A stretch of DNA of 30,243 bases from JBOHRN01 sp050732775. Its GTDB lineage: Bacteria; Gemmatimonadota; Gemmatimonadetes; Longimicrobiales; Longimicrobiaceae. Position 1 is the first letter of the stretch; the number at the start of each line of letters is the position of its first letter. Below are positions 6,899 to 14,795 of this stretch, one piece after another. Both the position numbers and the translations under genes were made by a program. The DNA is taken from assembly GCA_050732775.1 (NCBI GenBank), contig JBOHRN010000047.1:1-30243 (forward strand), in the 5' to 3' direction. Under the pieces are notes generated by a model. The model did no database searches. It worked only from the letters and a program-made list of their open reading frames with translations, and was not told the origin of the DNA.

Positions 6899-7956
6899 TG
6901 GCACAGCCACGAACCCCCCGGGATTTCTGCGGAGACCTTTTCCCCTGGCCGGAGATCGCGCGTATCTCCGAAGGTGACCGGGTGGTGGCGTGTTACCTGG
7001 TTCACGAGCGACGGCTTGGTACCACCCGCCAGCAGAAGCCCTTCCTGCACCTGCTTCTCGGCGACCGCAGCGGGAGCGTGGAAGCCAAGGTTTGGGACCG
7101 GGCCGGAGAGTTGGCCTCCGTCTTGGAGCCGGAGGCGGTGGTGGGGGTGCGGGGCACGGCCGAGCTGTTCCGAGACCGGCTCCAACTCCGGGTAGAGGAG
7201 GCGGAGCCGCTCGCCCTGGCCGACAGAGACCTGGAACTCTTCCTGCCCGCCTCTCCCCGCGACCGAGGGGTCATGGAGCGGGAGCTGGAGTCGCTCATCG
7301 GTTCGCTGGAAGACCGTCCCTTGCGAGCCCTCCTGGCCCGCTGCACCGGGGCCGACACCCCCCTGGGGCGCGCCTTCCGCTCCCACCCGGCGGCCAAACG
7401 GAATCACCACGCCTACCTGGGTGGGTTGCTGGAACACTCCCTCTCCCTGGCCGGGGTGTGCCAGCGACTCGCCCTCCACTACCGGGAGCAGGGTCTCTCC
7501 ATCGACCGCGACCTTCTGGTGGCCGGTGCCTTGCTACACGACATCGGCAAGGTGGGCGAGCTGCGCGGCACGGCCGGCTTCGCTTACACCGACCGGGGCA
7601 AACTCCTCGGACACATAGTGCTCGGGCTGAAGGGGCTCGAGCGGGAAGCTGCCAAGGTCGAGGGGCTCTCCGAGGAGCGGCTCCTGCTCCTCCAGCACCT
7701 GCTGGCCAGCCACCACGGCCGGCTCGAATGGGCCAGCCCGTCGGTGCCCCAAACCCTGGAAGCGCTGATCTTGCATCACGCCGATTACTTGGACTCCCGC
7801 ATGGGAGAGGCGGCCGTGGCCGTGGCTGCGGCCGAGCCCGGGGGTTGGACCCCGTACCTGCGCGGCCAGGAGCGTGCGTTTTTTCGCCCGCCAGAGGGGG
7901 AAGAAGAGCGCTCCGAGGGCAGCACCAACGACACCATGGACCTGTTTCAAGACTGA
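6898..7956 (+). CDS. OB-fold / HD-domain phosphohydrolase (YhaM-type 3'-5' exoribonuclease)
   Basis: A 352-residue cytoplasmic protein. Residues ~20-115 form an OB-fold nucleic-acid-binding domain (RISEGDRVVACYLV, LLLGDRSGSVEAKVWD). Residues ~165-300 form an HD domain with His180 (LLEHSLSL), His214-Asp215 (LLHDIGK), His239, a second His pair at SHHG, and Asp296 in HHADYLDSR. This order matches YhaM of Bacillus, a 3'-5' exonuclease acting on RNA and ssDNA. The tail after 320 is polar and probably disordered. It shares TGATG with the pyrC stop and so is co-transcribed with pyrimidine genes. A link to RNA turnover feeding nucleotide pools is possible but unproven. Confidence 0.85.
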   Translation: MAQPRTPRDFCGDLFPWPEIARISEGDRVVACYLVHERRLGTTRQQKPFLHLLLGDRSGSVEAKVWDRAGELASVLEPEAVVGVRGTAELFRDRLQLRVEEAEPLALADRDLELFLPASPRDRGVMERELESLIGSLEDRPLRALLARCTGADTPLGRAFRSHPAAKRNHHAYLGGLLEHSLSLAGVCQRLALHYREQGLSIDRDLLVAGALLHDIGKVGELRGTAGFAYTDRGKLLGHIVLGLKGLEREAAKVEGLSEERLLLLQHLLASHHGRLEWASPSVPQTLEALILHHADYLDSRMGEAAVAVAAAEPGGWTPYLRGQERAFFRPPEGEEERSEGSTNDTMDLFQD

Positions 7957-7961
7957 CGTCG

Positions 7962-8846
7962 ATGGCGAAGACCGAACAGAAGGCGAATGGCGGCGAGTCC
8001 GCCCGCGAGCTGATCGAGGAGCGCACCCGGGTGCGCTCGTGGTTGGACCGGCTGGACGAGAGCGCGCCCGGCGACACTCCCGAGCACGTAACCCGAAGGG
8101 TGCGAGACGACTACCGGGCCCGCTTGGAGCGGCTCACCGAAGAGCTTGCCACCCGCGTGGAGTCGGTGCGCGAGAGCTTGGAGCGGGCACGGGCCGAACT
8201 CGAGGAGGCCGAAGCCGAGTACGCGGCTGCCCGCGACCGTTTGGAAGAGGCCCGCTTGCGACACCGGCTCGGTGAGTTGGACGACGATAACTGGAACTCC
8301 GAACGGCCCGAGCTCGAAGAGCGGGTCGAGCAGGCCGGTGAGCAGCGCGGCCGGGCTCGCACCCAGGCGTCGCGCATGGAAGACCTGGTTAGAGAGATCG
8401 AGAGCGCGGCCGGCCACGCGCCAGCAGCGGAGCCACAGCTACCCGAAGAGACGGTGCCAGGAGCCGAAGCGGCGCATGGCGAAGAAGCCGGGGAGTGGGA
8501 GCCGGTCATCTCGGAGGTCGCGGACGCCCCGGAGGAGGGCGAGGAAGCGCAAGCCGGAGACCTCCCCTGGCTGGGGGAACCCGCTTCCGAAGAAGCGGCC
8601 GCCGAGCCAGCGAAAGAAGACAGGGCCGGCGACGAGGACATGGCTTTTCTAGAGGAGTTGGACCGCGCCATCGCTGCCTCGTCAGACACCTCGCCCGCCG
8701 CCGCGCCGTCCCAACCGAAGCCGGCCGGAGAGGAGGAGTCGGGCCGGCGTCCGGTTACTTCGGCCACCATTCCCTGCAAGGAGTGCGGCGCCGAAAACGA
8801 CGCCAGGGCCTGGTACTGCGAGGTTTGTGGGGTAGAGTTGGCCTAG
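7962..8846 (+). CDS. Coiled-coil protein with C-terminal zinc ribbon
   Basis: A 294-residue protein with three parts. A long, highly charged coiled coil (about 45-150, heptad-like Leu/Ala with Glu/Arg) is followed by an acidic, Pro/Ala/Glu-rich linker (150-265). The C-terminal zinc ribbon has Cys272, Cys275, Cys286 and Cys289 in PCKECGAENDARAWYCEVCG. There is no signal peptide or membrane segment, so it is cytoplasmic. Zinc ribbons of this short rubredoxin-like kind are generic and do not give a function. It begins 5 nt after the nuclease stop and is the last gene of the pyr operon, facing rpsT across a 31-bp gap. The molecular role is unknown. Confidence 0.78.
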   Translation: MAKTEQKANGGESARELIEERTRVRSWLDRLDESAPGDTPEHVTRRVRDDYRARLERLTEELATRVESVRESLERARAELEEAEAEYAAARDRLEEARLRHRLGELDDDNWNSERPELEERVEQAGEQRGRARTQASRMEDLVREIESAAGHAPAAEPQLPEETVPGAEAAHGEEAGEWEPVISEVADAPEEGEEAQAGDLPWLGEPASEEAAAEPAKEDRAGDEDMAFLEELDRAIAASSDTSPAAAPSQPKPAGEEESGRRPVTSATIPCKECGAENDARAWYCEVCGVELA

Positions 8847-8868
8847 CAGGCCGTGGAAAACCAGCCTG
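8847..8868. terminator. Hairpin between convergent genes, possible bidirectional terminator
   Basis: CAGGC, a CG bulge, TGG, an AAAA loop, then CCA and GCCTG: an 8-bp stem with a 2-nt bulge filling most of the 31-bp gap between the zinc-ribbon gene and rpsT. There is no T-run on either strand, so intrinsic termination would be weak. Placement is the main support. Confidence 0.35.
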
Positions 8869-8877
8869 GCGGAAGGC

Positions 8878-9132
8878 CTACGACTTGCGCGAAACTTCCT
8901 GTGCGAGTTGACGCTTGGCCCGCGCCGCCTTATTGCGGTGGATGAGACGCCGCGCCGCGGCCCGGTCGATCAGCACGGTGGCCTCGCGCAGCGCCCGTTC
9001 GGCGTCCTCGGGGGTGTCGGCTGCGCTCACCTTCTTGATGGCGGTCTTCATGCTAGAGCGGTGGCCCCGGTTACGGGCGGCCCGCTCCCGGCTGGTGCGC
9101 ATCCGCTTCTCAGATGACTTGATGTTGGGCAC
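8878..9132 (-). CDS. rpsT: 30S ribosomal protein S20
   Basis: An 84-residue, very basic protein beginning PNIKSSEKRMRTSRERAARNRG, the hallmark S20 N-terminus (VPNIKSxxKRxR). The family's alpha-helical C-terminal part (RAAARRLIHRNKAARAKRQL) is also present. It binds 16S rRNA early in 30S assembly. The start is GTG at 9132, set by the conserved MPNIKS start and by purine-rich sequence (AAAGAGCGGAG) just ahead. An in-frame ATG at 9168 lies inside the predicted -10 element and is rejected. It is monocistronic, with its own promoter, divergent from the M50 protease gene and convergent with the pyr operon. Confidence 0.97.
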   Translation of the reverse strand: MPNIKSSEKRMRTSRERAARNRGHRSSMKTAIKKVSAADTPEDAERALREATVLIDRAAARRLIHRNKAARAKRQLAQEVSRKS

Positions 9133-9166
9133 TGGCTCCGCTCTTTCGGGTTGAAGCAAAGTCAGC

Positions 9167-9195
9167 AATTTACCCTTCTTCTAGCGGTTCGTCAA
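9167..9195 (-). promoter_or_regulatory. Predicted rpsT promoter
   Basis: On the minus strand, TTGACG (9195-9190), a 17-bp spacer and TAAATT (9172-9167) followed by G. This is one of the best promoters in the window, as expected for a ribosomal protein. The leader is ~28 nt. Confidence 0.65.
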
Positions 9196-9208
9196 CCACG
9201 GCCACTCT

Positions 9209-9237
9209 TTGACACCCCGGCCGACGGGCGGTAGCTT
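9209..9237 (+). promoter_or_regulatory. Predicted promoter of the M50 protease-scp operon
   Basis: TTGACA (9209-9214), a 17-bp spacer and TAGCTT (9232-9237) followed by G. The start of transcription would fall at about 9244-9245, essentially on the ATG, so a leaderless mRNA is predicted. Confidence 0.5.
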
Positions 9238-9244
9238 GCTGCCG

Positions 9245-9916
9245 ATGGAAACGGAGCAGCTTCTCATCGCCCTGCCGGTCCTGATCTTCTCGGTGGTGGT
9301 CCACGAGTACGCACACGGCTGGATGGCGCGCGAACAGGGAGACCACACCGCCGAAGCACTCGGTCGGCTCACGCTCAACCCCCTACCGCACCTCGACCCG
9401 GTGGGGAGCTTTCTGGTTCCGGCCCTCTTCCTGTTGCTGCCGGGAGGCGTCATCCTGGGCTGGGCCAAGCCGGTACCGGTGGTCCCGCGCAACTATCGGA
9501 ACTACAAAAAGGGAGACATCCTGGTATCGGTCGCCGGGGTAGCCGCCAACCTGGTCTTGGCGCTGGTCTCGGCCGCGCTGCTCGCCCTGGTGGTGGTTCT
9601 CTTCCGGCTCGTGCCCGCGGCAGAGCAGTCGTGGCAGGTGCTGGCCGGGATGGCCGAATTCGGCATCTTCATCAACTTGATCCTGATAGTTTTTAACCTC
9701 CTTCCCATCCCCCCCCTCGACGGCTCTCACCTCTTTTACCACCTGCTGCCCGCCCGTTGGGGGTTGCGCTACCGGGAGCTGGCGCCCTTCGGGATGTTCG
9801 CGCTCATCGCCCTCTTGTTCATTCCCGGCGCCATCGGCTGGATCCTGTCGCCCGCCCTGGTGGCCACGCTCTGGCTGCGGGGCGCCGCCTTGTCGGTCGC
9901 CTCGCTGTTCGCTTGA
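9245..9916 (+). CDS. Site-2-protease-like M50 family integral membrane metalloprotease
   Basis: A 223-residue, strongly hydrophobic protein. The zinc motif HEYAH (residues 20-24) lies in the first membrane helix. The third ligand is Asp159 in NLLPIPPLDGSHLF, and AGVAANLVLAL fits the family's conserved Asn/Gly helix. There is no PDZ domain, so it belongs to the compact prokaryotic S2P-like group, whose substrates are generally unknown. The start is ATG 9245; a TTG at 9209 is part of the predicted -35 element and is rejected. There is no Shine-Dalgarno, and predicted transcription starts at the ATG. It overlaps scpA (TGATG), the common M50-scpA-scpB arrangement. Confidence 0.92.
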   Translation: METEQLLIALPVLIFSVVVHEYAHGWMAREQGDHTAEALGRLTLNPLPHLDPVGSFLVPALFLLLPGGVILGWAKPVPVVPRNYRNYKKGDILVSVAGVAANLVLALVSAALLALVVVLFRLVPAAEQSWQVLAGMAEFGIFINLILIVFNLLPIPPLDGSHLFYHLLPARWGLRYRELAPFGMFALIALLFIPGAIGWILSPALVATLWLRGAALSVASLFA

Positions 9917-10659
9917 TGCCCGCCACGGCCGCTCCGCCCGACCCCTACGTGGTGGATCTGGAGAGGTTCCAGGGTCCGCTGGACCTCCTGCTACACCTGA
10001 TCCGCAAGCAGGACATCGACATCTTCGACATCCCCATCTCCCGCGTCAGCGAGCAGTTTCTCGCCGCGATCCGCCAGCTAGACCGGCTGGAGTTGGAGCG
10101 GGCGGGAGAGTTTCTGGAGCTGGCGGCCACCCTGGTGCGCATCAAACTCAGGACCCTGTTTCCTTTCCGGAGCGACGGCAGCGACGAGGAGGGAGATGCG
10201 CGCGCCGGCTTGGTGCGGCGTCTGTTGGAGTACGAGTACTTCCGTGAGCTGTCGGGGCTGTTGGAGCGGGCCGAGCGGGAACGCGCCCTCCAGCGGGGTA
10301 AGGGGTACCTGGCTGGAAGGTCGCCTAGCGCCAGCGCGGCCACCCCCCTGGAAAGCGAGTGGAGCGAGGTAGAAGAGCAGGTCAGAGCCCTCCTGGAGCG
10401 GCTCCGCAGGCGGTTGCCCGAGCATCGGCTCTGGCAGCCGGTGATCCGGGTAGAAGAGAAGATCGAGGTGGTGATGAAGGCCCTAGCCCACCGCTCGCGG
10501 GTAGAGTTTGGCTCGCTGGTCGAGCCGTGGGGCAGCCGCCCGCACGCGGTGGCGTCGCTATTGGCGTGCCTGGAGCTGGCCAAACGAAGCACGGTGAGTA
10601 TGCGGCAGGCCAGCCCGTTCGCCGCCCTCTGGATCTACAAGGCCGGATCAAAGCAATAA
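9916..10659 (+). CDS. scpA: Segregation and condensation protein A
   Basis: A 247-residue kleisin that bridges SMC heads and binds ScpB in the bacterial condensin complex. The N-terminal FQGPLDLLLHLIRKQDIDIFDIPI is the family signature. AGEFLELAATLVRIKLRTLFP follows, and a winged-helix C-terminal region ends with SMRQASPFAALWIYK. The middle is charged and coiled. The start is the ATG overlapping the protease TGA, and the stop TAA shares a base with the scpB ATG. An SMC gene is not in the window. Length and motifs are normal. Confidence 0.94.
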   Translation: MPATAAPPDPYVVDLERFQGPLDLLLHLIRKQDIDIFDIPISRVSEQFLAAIRQLDRLELERAGEFLELAATLVRIKLRTLFPFRSDGSDEEGDARAGLVRRLLEYEYFRELSGLLERAERERALQRGKGYLAGRSPSASAATPLESEWSEVEEQVRALLERLRRRLPEHRLWQPVIRVEEKIEVVMKALAHRSRVEFGSLVEPWGSRPHAVASLLACLELAKRSTVSMRQASPFAALWIYKAGSKQ

Positions 10660-11201
10660 TGAGAACCAGCCGGCTGATCGAAGCCGTTCTATTCGCCAGC
10701 GACGCGCCGGTGGCCGTGTCGGACCTAATCCGGGTCTCGGACGCCTTGGACGAGGAGCGGGTAGAGGCCGCCCTGGCCGAACTCAAAGCCGGTTACGAAC
10801 AAGAAGACCGGGCGTTTGGCCTCTACCAGATAGGCGGTGGTTACCAGCTCCTCACCCGTCCCGAGTTCGCGCCCGTGCTCGAGACCTTCGAGAGCGTGCC
10901 CGGCTCGCCCCGGCTGTCGCGCCCCGCCCTCGAAACCCTGGCCATAGTGGCGTACCGCCAGCCCGTGGGCCGCGCCGAGTTGGAGGAGATCCGTGGGGTG
11001 GGGGTGGGCGGCGTGCTGCGCACCCTCCAGGAGCGCGGGCTGGTCGAGGCGGTGGGGCGGGGCGGGGGTTTGGGCCGCCCCCTCTTGTACGGCACCAGCG
11101 GCCGGTTTCTGGAACACTTCGGGTTTCGCTCGCTGGAAGACCTGCCCCGAGCGGAGGAGATCTCCGTGGTCCTGGCCCAACGGGGGGATGGAGAAGGGTA
11201 A
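10659..11201 (+). CDS. scpB: Segregation and condensation protein B
   Basis: A 180-residue protein with two winged-helix domains. SRLIEAVLFASDAPVAVSDL opens the first. LSRPALETLAIVAYRQPVGRAELEEIRGV followed by GVLRTLQERGLV is the diagnostic second-domain segment, and GRPLLYGTSGRFLEHFGFRSLEDLP closes it. It dimerises and binds ScpA to regulate SMC. The start overlaps scpA by one base. The end overlaps the rluB-type gene by 14 nt in another frame. No anomalies seen. Confidence 0.95.
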   Translation: MRTSRLIEAVLFASDAPVAVSDLIRVSDALDEERVEAALAELKAGYEQEDRAFGLYQIGGGYQLLTRPEFAPVLETFESVPGSPRLSRPALETLAIVAYRQPVGRAELEEIRGVGVGGVLRTLQERGLVEAVGRGGGLGRPLLYGTSGRFLEHFGFRSLEDLPRAEEISVVLAQRGDGEG

Positions 11202-11895
11202 GCCCGTTCGGTTGCAGGTCTACCTGGCCCGGGCAGGAGTGGCGTCTCGCCGCGCCAGCGAGGAGCTGATCGGGGCCGGCAGGGTGGCCGTGGGCGGCGA
11301 GACCGTTACCGCCCCGGGGAGCAAGGTGACCCCCGGGAGTGACCGGGTGACGGTGGACGGCCGGCTGGTGACGCCCGAGCCGATAATTTGGGTCGCACTC
11401 CACAAACCGGCGGGATACGTGACCAGCCGGGAAGACGAACTCGGGCGCCGGACGATCTACGACTTGCTCCCCCCTCGCCTGCACGGTCTCTTTCACGTGG
11501 GCCGGCTGGACCGGGAGAGCGAGGGACTGCTACTGCTCAGCAACGACGGAGCCCTGGCCAACCGGCTCCTCCACCCGCGTTACGGCGTGCGCAAGCGGTA
11601 CCGGGCCTGGGTAAAGGGCGCGCCCACACCTGAGGTGGCAAGCCGGCTGGCCGAGGGGATCGAGTTGGAGGATGGCCTAGCGAAGGCCGCCTCGGTCCGT
11701 TTGGTGGGCAAGTGCCAGCTCGAGCTGGTGCTCAACGAGGGCAGAAAGCGGGAAGTCCGGCGTATGTTGGAGCACGCGGGTCACCCGGTCCGGCGGCTGC
11801 TGCGGCTTAGCTTTGGGGCTATCGAGTTGGGCGCATTGGAGCCGGGAAAGTGGCGAGAACTGAGCGAGGCCGAGGTGAGCGGTCTCCGATCTTGA
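11188..11895 (+). CDS. rluB: rRNA pseudouridine synthase, RsuA/RluB family
   Basis: A 235-residue enzyme with an N-terminal S4 RNA-binding domain (residues ~6-50; VYLARAGVASRRASEELI, GRVAVGG). The RsuA/RluB/E/F catalytic domain follows, with catalytic Asp108 in GRLDRESEGLLLLSNDG. The C-terminal motif NEGRKREVRRMLEHAGHPV is also typical. The rluB assignment (23S rRNA, position 2605 in E. coli numbering) rests on its scpB neighbour, a very common pairing; family membership itself is secure. ATG 11188 begins the S4 domain at the usual place and lies inside the scpB 3' end. Confidence 0.9.
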   Translation: MEKGKPVRLQVYLARAGVASRRASEELIGAGRVAVGGETVTAPGSKVTPGSDRVTVDGRLVTPEPIIWVALHKPAGYVTSREDELGRRTIYDLLPPRLHGLFHVGRLDRESEGLLLLSNDGALANRLLHPRYGVRKRYRAWVKGAPTPEVASRLAEGIELEDGLAKAASVRLVGKCQLELVLNEGRKREVRRMLEHAGHPVRRLLRLSFGAIELGALEPGKWRELSEAEVSGLRS

Positions 11896-11908
11896 TACTA
11901 GCTCTGAT

Positions 11909-13576
11909 ATGGAAATCTCGGGCGCGCGCGTCCTGATCCTGGGTGGCTCCGGACTAGTGGGCACGGCCATCGCCCGCGAGCTGCTGCCGTACCGGCCCGA
12001 AGCCGTGGCCGTTTCCGCCTTGGGCCGGGAAGAGGCCGAGCAGGCCGCGGCCGAGCTCCGCCTGGAACCCGGCTGCGAAGGAGTCGAGGTGGCGGCCGAA
12101 TGGGGAGACATCTTCTTGCCCGAGCGCTGGCGGGAGCGCAAGAGGAGCGACCTCCTGGCCGACCCCGAGGCGCGACCCCGGCTCATCGACGAGCTGTTCG
12201 GCCCGCTCGGCGACGAACAGGTCGAGGGCTCGGCTTTCGCGGCCGCGCTCCGCCGCCACCGCCCCTCCATCGTGGTCGACTGCGTCAACACCGCCACGGT
12301 GTTTGCCTACCAAGACCTGTTTGCCAGCGCGGCTACGCTCCGCCGCGCGGCCGCGGCCGGAGAGGCCGGGATCGAGCAGGTGGAGCGACAGCTGGGCACC
12401 CTCTACCTACCCCAGCTCATCCGCCACGTGCAGATCGCGCTCGAGGCGATGAAGCGGGCGTCGGTGCGCAACTACCTCAAGATCGGCACCGCGGGCACCG
12501 GCGGCATGGGGCTCAACGTCCCCTTTACCCACTCGGAAGAGCGGCCCTCGCGCACGCTTCTGTCCAAGGCGTCGCTGGCCGGCGCCCACTCCCTGCTACT
12601 CTTTCTCATGGCCCGCACCCCGGGCGCGCCCGCGGTGGCGGAGATCAAACCCACCGCGGCCATCTCTTGGAAGAAGATCGCTCGCGGAACGGTCACACGC
12701 GCGGGCCGGCCCATCCCCCTGGTCGACGCCACCGGGCCGGTAGCGGTCGCCGAGGGGCTGGTGGGCGGGGAAGGGGAGGGAGCGTGGCGGGAGACGGGCG
12801 AAGCACTCCGGGGCGTGTACCTGGACGCGGGCGAGAACGGGCTCTTCTCCTTGGGCGAGTTCGAAGCTCTGACCTCGCTGGGGCTGATGGAGTTCATTAC
12901 CCCGGAAGAGATCGCGCAGGACGCCGTGCGCGAGCTCCTGGGCCACCCCACCGGCCGCAACGTGGTGGCCGCCCTGGACGGCGCCACCTCTGGACCCACC
13001 TACCGGGCCGGGGTGCTCCGCCAGAGCGCCATCTCGCGCATGGAAGAGTTGGAGCGCGAGGAGGAGGGCGAGAGCGTGGCGTACGAAATGCTCGGCCCCC
13101 CCCGGCTCTCCAAGCTCCTCTTCGAGGCACACCTGGCCGCCCAGCTGAGCGGCGGGCTGCTGGAATCTCTCGCCAGCTCCGAAGCGCGCGAACTGGCCGA
13201 GCGAGCTTGGCGGCTGGTGCAAGAAGACGCCGCTCTGCGCACCCGTATCCTCTCCATCGGGCTGCCCATACTACTGCCGGACGGCGAGCGGCTGCTGCGC
13301 GGGCGCGAGGTCAAGGTCCTGGCCGAGCCCGGCGAAGAGCCCGACCTCGACCGTCTGGCCGCGCGCGGGGTGGTGGATCTGCGCCCGGCCAACTGGAGCA
13401 GGTGGGTGGAGCGCGCGAGAACCATTCTGGACGGCGTGAAGCGGCGCGGCGGGGGGGCCGAAAGCGGCTCGCGGTACGATCTGGAGGGGTGGGAGGGGGA
13501 GGGGAAGATGCGCCCTGGAGCCCTGGCCGCGTGGGTGTTCCGGGAAGAAGACGGGGGAAAGAGGATAAAGCGCTAA
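11909..13576 (+). CDS. Large Rossmann-fold (SDR-like) protein of unknown substrate
   Basis: A 555-residue protein opening with ARVLILGGSGLVGTAIAREL, a Rossmann dinucleotide-binding loop (GGSGLVG, residues 12-18). IVVDCVNTATVFAYQDLF, YLKIGTAGTGGMGLNVPFTHSEERPS and LLSKASLAGAHSLLLFL follow, where a Lys occupies the position of the SDR catalytic lysine although no clean YxxxK is visible. An ~250-residue C-terminal region has no recognisable domain. It is about twice the length of a standard SDR. The oxidoreductase class is likely, the reaction unknown. It lies 13 nt after rluB and one base before the patatin gene, so it is probably part of the same operon. Confidence 0.7.
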   Translation: MEISGARVLILGGSGLVGTAIARELLPYRPEAVAVSALGREEAEQAAAELRLEPGCEGVEVAAEWGDIFLPERWRERKRSDLLADPEARPRLIDELFGPLGDEQVEGSAFAAALRRHRPSIVVDCVNTATVFAYQDLFASAATLRRAAAAGEAGIEQVERQLGTLYLPQLIRHVQIALEAMKRASVRNYLKIGTAGTGGMGLNVPFTHSEERPSRTLLSKASLAGAHSLLLFLMARTPGAPAVAEIKPTAAISWKKIARGTVTRAGRPIPLVDATGPVAVAEGLVGGEGEGAWRETGEALRGVYLDAGENGLFSLGEFEALTSLGLMEFITPEEIAQDAVRELLGHPTGRNVVAALDGATSGPTYRAGVLRQSAISRMEELEREEEGESVAYEMLGPPRLSKLLFEAHLAAQLSGGLLESLASSEARELAERAWRLVQEDAALRTRILSIGLPILLPDGERLLRGREVKVLAEPGEEPDLDRLAARGVVDLRPANWSRWVERARTILDGVKRRGGGAESGSRYDLEGWEGEGKMRPGALAAWVFREEDGGKRIKR

Positions 13577-13577
13577 G

Positions 13578-14795
13578 GTGGCAAGTAACGGTTTCCCTGA
13601 GTCCGGGAGCGCGGACGCAAACGCCGCAGACGCGGTCGAGAGGGATCCTTTCGCCCTGGTGTTCACGGGTGGGGGCGCGCGGGCCGCCTACCAGGTGGGG
13701 GTAGTACGCTGGCTGGCGCGCGCCTTTCCGGACCGTTTTCCCCCCATCCTCACCGGGGTCTCGGCCGGTGCGGTCAACGCCGCCCACCTGGCCAACCACC
13801 ACGGGAGCTTTCTACAGGCGGCCGAGGAGCTGGTCGGGCTGTGGGAGAGTTTGACCCCCGAACGGGTCTTCCGGGTAGACGTTTCGTCCTTGGGGTGGAA
13901 GGCGGCGCGCTGGGGGCTGCAGCTCGTCTCGGGCGGCCACCTGCGGGCCGGGGAGGCGAGGGGGTTGGTAGATACCACCCCGCTGCACCGTTTTTTGGAG
14001 GAGGCGCTGCACGCGGTGGGCGGAGAGCTTACCGGCATCGAATACAACCTGGCCCGGCGGCGGCTGCGCGCGGTGGGGCTAATAACCACCAGCTACTCTA
14101 CCAGCCAAGCGGTAATCTGGCTGCAAGGCCGCGACGGCATCGAGCCGTGGACCCGGCCCCAGCGGCGTAGCCGGACCGACCGGCTCACGGTGAGCCACGT
14201 CATGGCGTCGGCCGCGCTGCCGTTGGTCTTTCCGGCGGTGCGTATCGAGGATGGGTGGTACGGAGACGGCGGGGTCCGCTTGACTGCCCCCCTCTCTCCG
14301 GCCCTGCACCTGGGCGCCACCCGCATGATAGCGGTCTCGACCCGCCACGACCGGAGCCAAACCGAGGCCGACCTGCCCAAGGTGGTGGGGTACCCCCCTC
14401 CCATCCACGTCGCCGGCCTCATGTTGAACGCCGTCTTCCTGGACGTCATCGACCAGGACGCGCTGCAGATGGAGAAAATAAACCAACTAGTACGTCAACT
14501 CCCAGCTGAAAAGCGGAACGGGATGCGCATAGTGGACCTGCTGGTGATCCGCCCCTCCGAAGACCTCGGCCGGCTTGCCGCGGCTTATGAGCCCCGCCTC
14601 CCCAAACCCTTACGCTTTCTGACCCGCGGGCTGGGCAGCAAGCAGACCTCCACCCCGGACCTCATCAGCTTGCTCATGTTTCAGCCCGACTACGTGCGCC
14701 GCTTGATCGAGATGGGCGAGCACGACGCCGAGCTGCGCCGCGCCGAGATAACCGGCTTCCTGGCCCGGGAGAGCATTTCGGAAATGATCACCTAA
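13578..14795 (+). CDS. Patatin-like phospholipase
   Basis: A 405-residue protein with a complete patatin catalytic set: the oxyanion loop TGGGARAAYQVG (30-41), nucleophile Ser62 in GVSAGAVNA, and catalytic Asp230 in YGDGGVR. Patatins are Ser-Asp dyad acyl hydrolases that act on phospholipids and other acyl lipids. No signal peptide is seen; the first 22 residues are polar. The C-terminal ~150 residues are helical and of unknown role. The start is GTG 13578, one base after the upstream stop. Its TAA overlaps the stop of the convergent ABC permease. An export route or cytoplasmic lipid-turnover role cannot be judged from the sequence. Confidence 0.9.
   Translation: MASNGFPESGSADANAADAVERDPFALVFTGGGARAAYQVGVVRWLARAFPDRFPPILTGVSAGAVNAAHLANHHGSFLQAAEELVGLWESLTPERVFRVDVSSLGWKAARWGLQLVSGGHLRAGEARGLVDTTPLHRFLEEALHAVGGELTGIEYNLARRRLRAVGLITTSYSTSQAVIWLQGRDGIEPWTRPQRRSRTDRLTVSHVMASAALPLVFPAVRIEDGWYGDGGVRLTAPLSPALHLGATRMIAVSTRHDRSQTEADLPKVVGYPPPIHVAGLMLNAVFLDVIDQDALQMEKINQLVRQLPAEKRNGMRIVDLLVIRPSEDLGRLAAAYEPRLPKPLRFLTRGLGSKQTSTPDLISLLMFQPDYVRRLIEMGEHDAELRRAEITGFLARESISEMIT

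Noticed and set aside
4077..6910. Long minus-strand frames opposite pyrB and pyrC (473 and 427 residues)
   Set aside because: They are antisense to strongly conserved enzymes, have His/Gly/Arg-rich shadow composition and no recognisable motif.
12100..13704. 534-residue plus-strand frame overlapping the Rossmann protein
   Set aside because: Arg/Gly/Pro-rich alternate frame of a gene with a clear dinucleotide-binding loop.
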